Assembly: GCA_964536135.1 (NCBI GenBank)
Contig: CAZHVM010000001.1
Location: 46,639 to 110,638 of the forward strand
From: JAKPKF01 sp964536135
GTDB lineage: Bacteria > Patescibacteriota > Dojkabacteria > SC72
Length of the DNA: 64,000 nucleotides
Direction of reading: 5' to 3'
Shown here: positions 34,657 to 44,600 of the stretch, piece after piece
Layout: every line of letters starts with the position of its first letter
Position numbering within the stretch: position 1 is the stretch's first letter
Translations under genes and position numbers: made by a program
Notes under the pieces: model-generated
Seen by the model: only the letters and a program-made list of their open reading frames with translations
What the model was told of the DNA's origin: nothing
Databases searched by the model: none

Positions 34657-34674
34657 ATTTTTATTCTAACATAA

Positions 34675-34751
34675 TGGCGCACTCGGAGGGATTCGAACCC
34701 CCAACCGTCGGTTCCGAAGACCGATGCTCTATCCAGTTGAGCCACGAGTGC
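34675..34751 (-). tRNA. tRNA-Arg (anticodon UCG)
   Basis: Acceptor GCACTCG pairs with CGAGTGC. Stem TCGGT/ACCGA and loop CTTCGGA give UCG, reading CGA and other CGN codons. Discriminator G and an encoded CCA. It lies 18 bases before argS and 13 bases after the next tRNA-Arg. Confidence 0.95.
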
Positions 34752-34764
34752 ATTTTTAAATATA

Positions 34765-34838
34765 CGTACCTGGCCGGAATCGAACCGACAACCGTTGGCT
34801 CCGCAAGCCAATGCTCTATCCAATTGAGCTACAGGTAC
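34765..34838 (-). tRNA. tRNA-Arg (anticodon GCG)
   Basis: Acceptor GTACCTG pairs with CAGGTAC. Stem TTGGC/GCCAA and loop TTGCGGA give GCG, reading CGC and CGU. Most bacteria use an ACG anticodon converted to inosine by TadA; a G34 version avoids that need. Discriminator G, no encoded CCA. Confidence 0.93.
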
Positions 34839-34871
34839 AAAAGAGCTACAAATTTATTAATTCTACCACAT

Positions 34872-35684
34872 TTATTCTAATTCAAATACAATATTCCCCT
34901 CCTCATATGTTATTAAATATTGCACATTAAGCTTTTTAAACATTTCCAATGTTTCATTGTGTGGATGACCGAATTTGTTCCCTTCACCAACCGAACAGAT
35001 GGCTATCTCAGGTTCTACTGAATTGAGAAACATCTCTGAGGAAGCAGTCCTTGAGCAATGATGACCAGCCTTGAGTATATCTACATCCCCAACATCATCA
35101 GAAATCTTCTCCTCCACCTCCTTTTCAGCATCCCCCGTTAGCAGGATTCTCTTTCCGCCCACTTCTACATCCAAAACAACAGATTCATTGTTAATATTTT
35201 CCTCACACTTTGCTTCTACAGGATATATTACCGACATCAAGATTTTTCCATACTTCAGCTTGGTTAAAGTATCCACTTTTACAAGTTTCTCTGCGTATTC
35301 TTCGAGCATAAACTTGTAAGAAGAAGTATCCGTACATGACGGTGAATACCAGATACTATCTACGCTATAATTTTCCAGCACCATCAACAAGCCCCTCAGA
35401 TGATCATCGTGTGCATGCGTCAATACAACTACCTCGATATTTCTATCATACATAGGTATATATTTTGCAAGCTCATATAAAACAGCGTCATCTGGACCTC
35501 CATCAACTAAAATTTGAAAATTATCCTGCTGAATTAAGATTGCATCTCCCTGCCCAACATCAAGGAAAACGGCTACAGGCCCATCACTATGTTTGTTATA
35601 CTGCATGAAAGTAGCAATTATAACAAAAAGAACTATAACCCAGTTTTTAAGAATAAATTTTAAGATAGTAATTAGAATCTTCAC
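34872..35684 (-). CDS. ComEC-type metallo-beta-lactamase-fold protein (separate C-terminal half of ComEC)
   Basis: The 270 residues have an N-terminal membrane helix (about 5-27), then the metallo-beta-lactamase fold of ComEC: FLDVGQGDAILIQ, LVDGG, the zinc motif THAHDDH near 88-94, LLTGDAEKEVE, ILKAGHHCSR, and SVGEGNKFGHP. In most bacteria this domain, which may degrade the non-transported strand, is fused to the ComEC channel. Here it is a separate gene overlapping the channel gene by 38 bases in another frame. Confidence 0.92.
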   Translation of the reverse strand: MKILITILKFILKNWVIVLFVIIATFMQYNKHSDGPVAVFLDVGQGDAILIQQDNFQILVDGGPDDAVLYELAKYIPMYDRNIEVVVLTHAHDDHLRGLLMVLENYSVDSIWYSPSCTDTSSYKFMLEEYAEKLVKVDTLTKLKYGKILMSVIYPVEAKCEENINNESVVLDVEVGGKRILLTGDAEKEVEEKISDDVGDVDILKAGHHCSRTASSEMFLNSVEPEIAICSVGEGNKFGHPHNETLEMFKKLNVQYLITYEEGNIVFELE

Positions 35685-37251
35685 CTCCTACAGGATAAAA
35701 ATATATACAAAATAATACAACAACGACAGCAATAGCGATGGAAATCCACTTTCCATCAACCAAATCCCAATATCCAACACCACTATTACCAATTAACTGT
35801 ACTACTATCTCCACATATTTAAGCTGTAAATTAACGACATACATTAGAAAATGGTTCGATAGAACAAGCCCCAGCACACCAAACAACATAGTCGATTCGA
35901 TAACAGGTAGTACCAAAGTATTTGCTATAACAGCCCACATAGAGAATGTTTGAAAGGTAAAGATAGAGATTGGTAAGGTAGTAATCGTGCAACTGATAGT
36001 AGTTAAAACCGTATCCACAAAGAAACCCTCTCTAGAATTAATCTTAAGTGCATTGGTTATAGATGGCAAAAGATATATAAGACCACCTGTAGCACAACAG
36101 GATAATTGAAACCCTACATCAAAAACAATCTTTGGATTAAACAGTATGAAAATAAAGATGCAGAGAAAAAACACCACATGTATGCTCCCCTTCCTACCCC
36201 ACAACAACCCGATTAAAGTTATGCTTGCCATTATACAGGCTCTCACTATCGATGCAGATACACCTGAGAGTAGGCAGAAACACCAGATAAACATTATAGA
36301 CAGGCAAATTCTGATTCTCTTCGGCAGAAATCTTAGAAACGAATTCACTACTATAAGCAAGATCGTTACGTTATACCCAGATGCTGCGACAATATGACTT
36401 ATACCAGCAATGCGTATATTAGATTCAAAAGATTGACTAAATAGTCTATCTTCACCCATTAAAATGCCTACAAATAGAGAAGATTGAGGCTCATTTATAT
36501 ATTTCTCCACATTTTTAATAATTTCTTGTTTTAAATCTACCAGACATCTTTGTAAAAAATATTTTTTACTAAAACTATCACACTCCATTTTTGGATATTC
36601 CATCAAAAAATATATTTCCCTGTTTTTTAGAAACTTTTTGTAATCAAAATTCTCAGAAATTTTTGGTTCAACAAGAGTACCAGAAATTTTACATATATCT
36701 CCCACTCTAAATTTTTGGAACTTTTCTACCTTAATTAAAATATCTCCGGAAATTTCGGGCTCTATATCACCACCCCGTAGTAATCGCACCTCCAAGTTTT
36801 GGTAGCTATGCTTTTGAGCAGGTTCAGATACCACCACTCCGTCAAATCCCGTGTAACCTGAAGTGAAACCCACCGCAATATTTGAAACAATTTTTTCCTT
36901 GTTCACCACTTTCAAAGAACACACTAGGCTAAAAGTGGCTACAGAAAAGACAAGAAGAAATATACTCATACCTTTACTAACCCTCTCCCTCCGCCCCCTA
37001 TTATCCCTATTCATAAAACTATTGTCTTTCTCTCTTTTAGAGATACACAGAGCTATCGCAACAGTAAGTAAAGTGCAACAAGACATGTAGAACAATCCGA
37101 TAGTTAGCGCGTTCCAATTGTTTCTCAGAAAAGGTATCCCGAAGAGAATAAAAAAGAGATGTAAAACAGAAACCAATATGATTTTGTAATCCCATACATA
37201 GACAAATAGGCTTACAAACCTCTGAGTAAAAATTTTAAGAGGATGAAACAT
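35647..37251 (-). CDS. comEC: ComEC DNA-uptake channel (membrane part)
   Basis: Forms the inner-membrane pore for single-stranded DNA in natural transformation. The 534-residue product (start MFHPLKIFTQRF at 37251, one base after the comEA stop) has N-terminal helices, an OB-fold/DUF4131 region (about 120-250), and the Competence domain with many helices (GILMGEDRLFS, GISHIVAASGYNVTIL, LSGVSASIVRACIMASITLIG). The beta-lactamase domain is encoded by the overlapping downstream gene. A longer in-frame start at 37305 would overlap comEA. Confidence 0.93.
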   Translation of the reverse strand: MFHPLKIFTQRFVSLFVYVWDYKIILVSVLHLFFILFGIPFLRNNWNALTIGLFYMSCCTLLTVAIALCISKREKDNSFMNRDNRGRRERVSKGMSIFLLVFSVATFSLVCSLKVVNKEKIVSNIAVGFTSGYTGFDGVVVSEPAQKHSYQNLEVRLLRGGDIEPEISGDILIKVEKFQKFRVGDICKISGTLVEPKISENFDYKKFLKNREIYFLMEYPKMECDSFSKKYFLQRCLVDLKQEIIKNVEKYINEPQSSLFVGILMGEDRLFSQSFESNIRIAGISHIVAASGYNVTILLIVVNSFLRFLPKRIRICLSIMFIWCFCLLSGVSASIVRACIMASITLIGLLWGRKGSIHVVFFLCIFIFILFNPKIVFDVGFQLSCCATGGLIYLLPSITNALKINSREGFFVDTVLTTISCTITTLPISIFTFQTFSMWAVIANTLVLPVIESTMLFGVLGLVLSNHFLMYVVNLQLKYVEIVVQLIGNSGVGYWDLVDGKWISIAIAVVVVLFCIYFYPVGGEDSNYYLKIYS

Positions 37252-37252
37252 T

Positions 37253-37909
37253 TCAAATACATATTTTGTCCTTAAATTTGTCCAATGTGGTCTGCCCAAT
37301 TCCACTCACATTTAACAAGTCCGTTATCTGTGTATATGGCCTTCCATCAATTATCTTCTGTGCGGTAGAATCGCCCACTCCATTTAGTGTAGTAAGCTGC
37401 TCTTTTGTCGCTGTATTGATGTTTACACACTCTACTTCCTCATTCTCGGTATCTATGCTTGATTCCGTATCGCTGAAGTTATCTTCCACATCCTTCGCTA
37501 TAACCGCAAACTCCTGTAGTTTACAATCTACATCTTGTTCAAAGGGGATATATATCTTTTGGTTGTTTTTAAGTGGTAATGCTAAGTTAATCTTTCTAGA
37601 TAGATACTCCTTCGCATAACCTTTCTTAAGCCCCTTAGATGTGTTTAGCGCATCTACTATTATGGATCCTTCGTCAAAACAGTATACAGAGGGGACATTT
37701 ACAGCACCAGAGATATCTACTCTTATCGGACACTCTGGCTCCCCCTCCTCTATAGGCTCACATTTATTTTCTACAACATACACACTCTGTTCTTTAAGAT
37801 TATTAGATATCTTTCCAACCTTTGGCAAAAAGTAGTAAATAGCAAGGGCACCGAGAAAAAAGCCCAAAAGGAAGAACATAATAAATACGTAAATATATCT
37901 CCTATTCAT
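37253..37909 (-). CDS. comEA: Competence protein ComEA (DNA receptor)
   Basis: Membrane-anchored receptor that binds double-stranded DNA for uptake. The 218 residues have one N-terminal membrane helix (about 5-28), a SLBB-like region (RVDISGAVNVPSVYCFDEGSII, about 63-125), a linker, and a C-terminal double helix-hairpin-helix (VNINTATKEQLTTLNGVGDSTAQKI, then LLNVSGIGQTTLDKFK). This order is the standard ComEA layout. It heads the comEA-comEC unit. Its stop codon is TGA, evidence against a recoded UGA in this organism. Confidence 0.95.
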   Translation of the reverse strand: MNRRYIYVFIMFFLLGFFLGALAIYYFLPKVGKISNNLKEQSVYVVENKCEPIEEGEPECPIRVDISGAVNVPSVYCFDEGSIIVDALNTSKGLKKGYAKEYLSRKINLALPLKNNQKIYIPFEQDVDCKLQEFAVIAKDVEDNFSDTESSIDTENEEVECVNINTATKEQLTTLNGVGDSTAQKIIDGRPYTQITDLLNVSGIGQTTLDKFKDKICI

Positions 37910-37944
37910 TGGAGATAATATATATTATCGAGATTAAAAAACGA

Positions 37945-38601
37945 TTAATTCTCCAATATTTGGATTGATTCAACAGTCACAGCATTGACTGGCTTGTCGT
38001 CAGAATCCGTAGTTACCCTTTCAATGGAATCAACCACTGCAAAGCCTTCTACAACCTCTCCAAATATAGTGTACGAACCATCTAGATTAGACATATTTGC
38101 CTGAGTAATGCCAGAACTAGTTATAAAAAATTGTGAACCATTAGTATCTGCCCCTGCATTTGCCATACCAAGTGTATATGGTTTGTACTTTCGACTTGTT
38201 ATCTCGTCGTCTACAGTATATCCAGGGCCTCCTCTGCCTGTTCCAGTTGGATCTCCTGTTTGTATTACAAAATTTCTAATTACTCTATGGAAGATAACTC
38301 CCTCGTAGTATCTCTGTCCAACTAAAAAGAGAAAACTGTTTACTGTCTCTGGTGTTTCATCCTCAAAAAGGTCTACCGTTATATCCCCAACGGATGTTCT
38401 TATTAATGCTTTGTAATTTATGCCCTTTTCTAGTACGTTTTCTGGTTTTGTAAATTGCATTGTATCTGTATTGATTAAATTATTTGTATCTACAGCTGAG
38501 CCTTTCAAAAAGGAAAGTCCTATTACTGTGGCAACAAGCAAGCCTACTGACAGTAGTAATATTTTTCTGTTTTCTTTTAACCCATCTTTAAGACCTGGCA
38601 T
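37945..38601 (-). CDS. Cyclophilin-type peptidyl-prolyl isomerase, membrane-anchored
   Basis: Catalyses proline cis-trans isomerisation outside the cytoplasmic membrane. The 218 residues have an N-terminal helix (about 13-30) and a complete cyclophilin domain with catalytic FHRVIRNFVIQTGDPTGTG (the arginine is the key residue), GGPGYTVDDE and GMANAGADTNGSQFFIT. It may help fold the giant surface proteins encoded just upstream on the same strand; that is inference from position. Confidence 0.94.
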   Translation of the reverse strand: MPGLKDGLKENRKILLLSVGLLVATVIGLSFLKGSAVDTNNLINTDTMQFTKPENVLEKGINYKALIRTSVGDITVDLFEDETPETVNSFLFLVGQRYYEGVIFHRVIRNFVIQTGDPTGTGRGGPGYTVDDEITSRKYKPYTLGMANAGADTNGSQFFITSSGITQANMSNLDGSYTIFGEVVEGFAVVDSIERVTTDSDDKPVNAVTVESIQILEN

Positions 38602-38637
38602 ATTACAGGATACTATATTTATATATTTCTTTGCAAA

Positions 38638-41600
38638 TTATGGCATATTTACCCACCAGAAAGGTTGTTTCTCACCACTACTGTTAAACCATTTGCCATG
38701 CCTCATTACCTGATCCATTGTAGGGCCATCAGTACCATAGTCTAGTTGCACCTGGCTGATATAGAAGGTTGCATCTATATCCCAAGTATTAAATATTGCT
38801 TTGTATTGGAAGTATTGCCCACTTGATGGGAAAGTTAGTTCCTCTCCTGTATCGTCTGAAAGATATCCAGAGGTCGACCTTAGATCATCTATCCAGAGAT
38901 TCCTTCCCTCATCTCCATTTGTAATGTTAAGAGTCAATAAATTTATAGCATTTACTTGAGTATTTATAGTTCTGTTCTTAATCGGTATATACTCCCTTTG
39001 CCATTTGAATACATCTGCATTCACTGTATATCCACCACTTGGAAATGTGGAACCTGTATCCCAAGAAGATACGGTTACAGCTCCTGTGCTAGCGGTTATG
39101 GCAGATACAGTACCTTGAGCTATATACTCTGTACCATCATAGTTTTCCTTTATAATGACTTTTTCGTCTTTGTACAACCCACTTCCTAGCTCATCTAGAC
39201 CATAAACTGTTGCATCAATATTAAAAGATGTATCTCCAGAGCCTGTTATGAGATTACCACTTACCAGAGATGCTCCAAAGTCTATCTGTACTGGGTGAGT
39301 TCGTGATTCCATTTCATATACCTGACGAATATCTTCAGGGTTTCTAGCAATATTAGATATCCTAACACCATCAATAATTCCATCAAAATAGCTGACATAG
39401 TTTGTCATCATTGATCCAATAGTTAAATCCATTGCTTGAGTATTTGGAGTTACAGTAACACCAGTGGTAACTTTAACAAGTTGCCCATTGTGGTACAATC
39501 TTAGCTCATCTTCATCATCATCAAAAACACCAGTTAGATGATGCCAAGAATTTAGCTCCAGTGATTCGTTCACTGTAGCATAGTAGTTTGATCCTGCAGC
39601 AACTTCAAAACCGAAGCTGTAACCAGCTCCTGTATTTCCTGCCCAAGAAGCATCATAACAGAGGCTAAGCCAAAAATTATGATTGTATGTTGAAGTTTCT
39701 CCGTACCATCCCTTTGTCACTATCCCTCCACCACTCTCAGAAACACTTGGTAGACTATCAGGTTTTATCCATGCTTCAACAGTAAATGAAGAACTAAAAT
39801 CTAAACTGTTGTCATCAAGAATAGTTACTTGATCTGAACCACTAAAATCAAGCCCATCTCCCATTTTTCCATCTGCCGGGGCTGGATAATCTAGCTGCGT
39901 AACAAGAGTTCCCCAGAGAGCTTTTGCAACAAGTATATTATATGTCTTTGGTGTGAAGCTAACCCAAGTGGAATTGTTATCATATTGCCATCCGCTATTA
40001 TATCTTACTGCTATAAAATTATTACTATTATTAGCGTATGCTGTTATACTTTGCCCTGAAAGAGAAGGCGAATACATAATATAAAGGGTCGAAGAGACAT
40101 CTTGTGCAGCGACACCATAATTAATACTTGTAGGAGATAGCGTCTCCCCTTCTAAAGTTACTATCTGACAGAAGCTATCACCACCTGGGCACGTAATATC
40201 CATCTCATAGTTGTTTGCAACTCCATTCCACTGGTTCATTATCATTGTTAAGTTAGATGATAAAATTCCATATCTCATTCCATAGTAAGAAGTAATTCCA
40301 GAATTCCCTTCCCTACTTTGATCTATATATGTCGAACCTTCACCACCTTCATCAAAGTTCCATAGACCAACAGTATTGGTGTCTGGTTGGTAGTTAGAGT
40401 ACTCTGTTTCTCCCCATATAGTATTCAAATATGAACCTGGTCTGTCCCCTGCAACATATATTGGTAATGTCGTTGCGGAAGAGAGATCCTTTTCCTCAAT
40501 GATTGTATTCACGAATCCATCTTTTCCCAATCTATAGGCATTTGCAATTTCATTTGTTGTACGAGCACCGCTTGAAATACGTATTTCATCCACCGAACCA
40601 TTAAAATAAGCTTCACTAATCTGTGCTTGAGCTATCTTTAATGCCATACTTGAGAAATTAAATGTCATTGCTGTAGTACTTTTTAATACGCCGTCTAGAT
40701 AACATCTACCCGTTGTTCCATCAAACGTAAATGCTACATGGTTCCAAGCCCCAACTACAGGAGTTATTTTACAATTACCAACATCCCAAGCCCCCAAATA
40801 TATTCCTCCATCGGACTGATGTAAAATATGGAAATTACCCGCAGAAGCGCCTCCAAGAAGTAATGGCCACTGCCTTGTTGTGGGGGTTGCTGTTGGTTTT
40901 ATCCACATCTCTATGGAGAATGGGGTGTTTCCGAGACTTAATCCGCTAACACTTGCCAAAGATAGATAATCACTGCTTCCATTGAAACTCCTTGCTCCTT
41001 CAATCTTTCCGCTATTTAAATATGATGTTCCAGTTGGAGTTAAATGGTTTCCACTATTACCACTATCTTTGATGTATGCACCACTTCCTCCTCGTTCATC
41101 TAAATGCCATAGACCTACAGTATATCTATCTACATTTTGCATTCCAGCAGATATTTTCTTACTGTAATCTCCTCCTATTTTAATTATAGAATCACTATTC
41201 GTCTGTATTACCTTAGATATTTGAGTACCCGTAAAATAATTTGCTTGTATTTCATCTTCCGTCCTTACAATACTTGAGATACGGATTTCATCTATTGAGC
41301 CATTAAAATAAGCTTCACTAACCTGTGCTTGAGCTATCTTTAGTGCTGTACTAGATAAATTAAATGTCATCGCTGTAGTGCTTTTTAATGCTCCATCAAG
41401 ATAACATCTACCCGTTGTTCCATCAAACGTAAATGCTACATGGTTCCAAGCTCCAACTACAGGAGTCACCGAACACTCTCCACCATTCCAAACTCCAAGG
41501 CTGATAGTTCCACTTGTATTATACGAAATATGCAAATTACCTGCAGAAGCATCGCCCAAGAGTAATGGCCACTGCCTTGTTGTGGGGGTTGCTGTTGGTT

Positions 41601-44600
41601 TTATCCACATCTCCGTGGAGAATACTGTGTTTCCTAAACTCAATCCACTAACACTTGCTACAGATAGATAATCGCTACTTCCGTTAAAATTCCTTGCTTT
41701 TCCATATGGACCATCCACTATGGTTGTACCAGTTGCAGTTCCCGTATTACTACCAACAACATCAGCTACAGATGTACCACTTGTTTCTTCCATTGGCCAA
41801 TATCCTAAGAGCCCTGTTGTATCAGTATCATAAAGATATGGGTTATCGAAACTCTCCCATAGTGAATCACTCCCTCTTTTACTCTTCGAAGACCATCCGC
41901 TAGACTCTTTTACATCTCTTCCGGATGTATCTGTAAAATTGGTTAACGTTCCATTACATGAAGCACCGCAGCTACCAATCGCACTAGCTGTTGTACCACT
42001 TAATTCATTCATCTTCCAAAAGGCAAACATACTATCTGAGCTGTATGGCGTTTCTCCATCTGATGTAGAATAGTTTGATACAATTTCAGATGCGGATAGC
42101 ACACGCGAATAGACTTGAATATTATCAATATTCCCATCAAAATAGTTCTGAGTACCTGGCTCATATCTACCAATAGAAAGGATATTTGTCCCAGAAGCTA
42201 TCCCCATAGTACCAACAGTACTAACAGGACTATTAGCGTCCTCCACACCATTAACATATAGGTGAAGTCCAGTAGCATCATTAGCCTTAAAAGTCGTACA
42301 TACATGTGTCCACTTATCTGCTACTGCAGAATTCGATGCACCTTCAATATATGCCGTACCTGATATATATACTTTGTACATATCCGTTCTCCCCGTTTCC
42401 TGCCCTATATCATCTTTTAAAAGCATAAACCCTTCCCACGCTATGTTGTCAATCTTTGTTAGTATGAAATCATCATCAGAGATTGTGTCATGCTTAACCC
42501 ATGTACAAACCGATAATTCTGTTAAAGCATCAAAACTGTCAACATCCCCTACACTAATATAATCGTCTACACCATCAAGAGCAATTCCACCATCACCATA
42601 TGATGTCCAATTACTCCATGTACTATTATCTGTACTTACCCTATATTGAAACTCAATATTTCCAGCTTGGTAATTGGAAAGTACTTCTGAGTCTGGAAGT
42701 GCTCTTGAATAAATTCTTACCAAATCTATGTTTCCATTCCAAAAGTCACCTCCAGATCCATAACCTTCTTTCCCAATGGTCAATGCTGTGCTGGTATTAG
42801 TTATGCTTTCAGAAAAGGCTACAGAGTCCTGTAATACACCATTAATATATAATTTGGCATAAGAGCCATCATATGTCCCGACAATATGTTGCCATTCGTT
42901 ATATCCTTTGGACAAGCCCTCTGGCCAAGCACTATTTGTGCCTGAAAAAACCCAGAAACGAAAATATCCATCCTCGAAATAAAGACCATACCCGTCTTCC
43001 CATATACTGTTTGATTTTGCAATTATTGCAGGATAGGAGCTACTACCCTTATTAAGATTAACCCATGCTTCAAGTGTAATATTTGTTTCTAGATTCAAAT
43101 AAGCATTATTAGGAACACTTATATAGTCATCAACTCCATCAAACATTACTGCTCCAGATCCCCATCTTCTGTTGTCTGCAGTCCATCCTGTACCTACAGC
43201 TGCATCTTGACCAGTGGTAGTCATACTTGTTAATGTACCATTACATGATGTACCACAGCTACCTCCACTTACCGCAGTGGTACCGCTAGTTTCATTGAAA
43301 TTCCACTGAGCTACTAATCCAGTTGTACTATATGGTGTTTCTCCATCCCCTGTATTTACACCAGATGGTATCCAAGACAATGTAGCTTCTGACATACTAC
43401 TACCCATATCCATGGAAGAGGAGGTATATTCTCCAAAGATATTACCTTCTTCGGCTTCCGTTGGTTTATACCTAATAATTACAATTCCTGAGCCACCAGT
43501 ACCACCATTGCCTCCCCCTGTTGCACCACCACCACCACCACCACCTAGCCCATTGGTACCAGCATTTCCCACTGTTCCTCCACCACCACATGCTCCTGGA
43601 CTTCCACTAGTAGTACGACCTGACGAGGCTCCTCCTCCAGCATAACACACAGAAGTTCCTGAAATTGAAGAGTATGCACCGGTACCACCATTGCCTGCTG
43701 TTTTATATCCTCCAGTAGTTCCAGCTGCCCCTGCACCACCACCACCACCACCATTATAAGCCGGTGAGGCTCCTGTTCCACCACCATTATAACCCTGTGA
43801 ACCTATACCTCCAGAGGCAGTAGAATTCCATGCGGCGGCACCACCACCACAACCTCCATTTCCACCATTGGCAGTAGGTGCTTTGCCAGCACCTCCACCA
43901 TAAGCAGTTATTGTCGAAAACTCTGAATCACCTCCGTTTGAGCCAGCTACTCCTCCCGCACCAACCGTGACAGAAAATGAACCTTCTGAAATTACAAATG
44001 TTGAATCATATACCATACCCCCTGCACCACCACCACTATTAACCAAGCCACCACTCCCACCACCACCACCACCACCAACTACTAAAACTGCAACATCACC
44101 CGAACCTGTACATACAAAATCTCCACTTGCCGTAAATGTGTGAATCTTATAAACACCATCCATAGTCACAGTACCACCAGTACAATTAAAAGCAGAAGTT
44201 GGTTGTTCAATTTGTATCTTCGGTCCAGTTACGGATTCTACACCATTAAATATTCCGCCACTAAAATCTGTAGTATCATCATGTACAATACTAGGATCTA
44301 TCCTTACAGGAAATACCCTTTCACTACTTAACAACCATTCTAAACTTACAGTAACCTTTGCCCTGTAGTTATCATTCTCTCCCTCTTCTACCTTTAGTTT
44401 TACATCAAATGTCTTGCTATTAATATCATCAATAGCAAAGTTTGGTAAGAAATGTGCTAAATACCTACCCTTACTATCCACAAAATAATATGTGCTTGTA
44501 CTCTGTCCATCAATAGTAAACCAACCTTCTTTTAATTCAACATCACTATCCATCTTCAAATCAAAAACAAACTCATTAACAGGAAGTGAACATTCCTTGA

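Noticed and set aside
43412..43645. Proline-rich plus-strand frame, and similar ones at 47458-47754
   Set aside because: They are mirror images of glycine-rich coding tracts in the giant surface proteins and have no start context.
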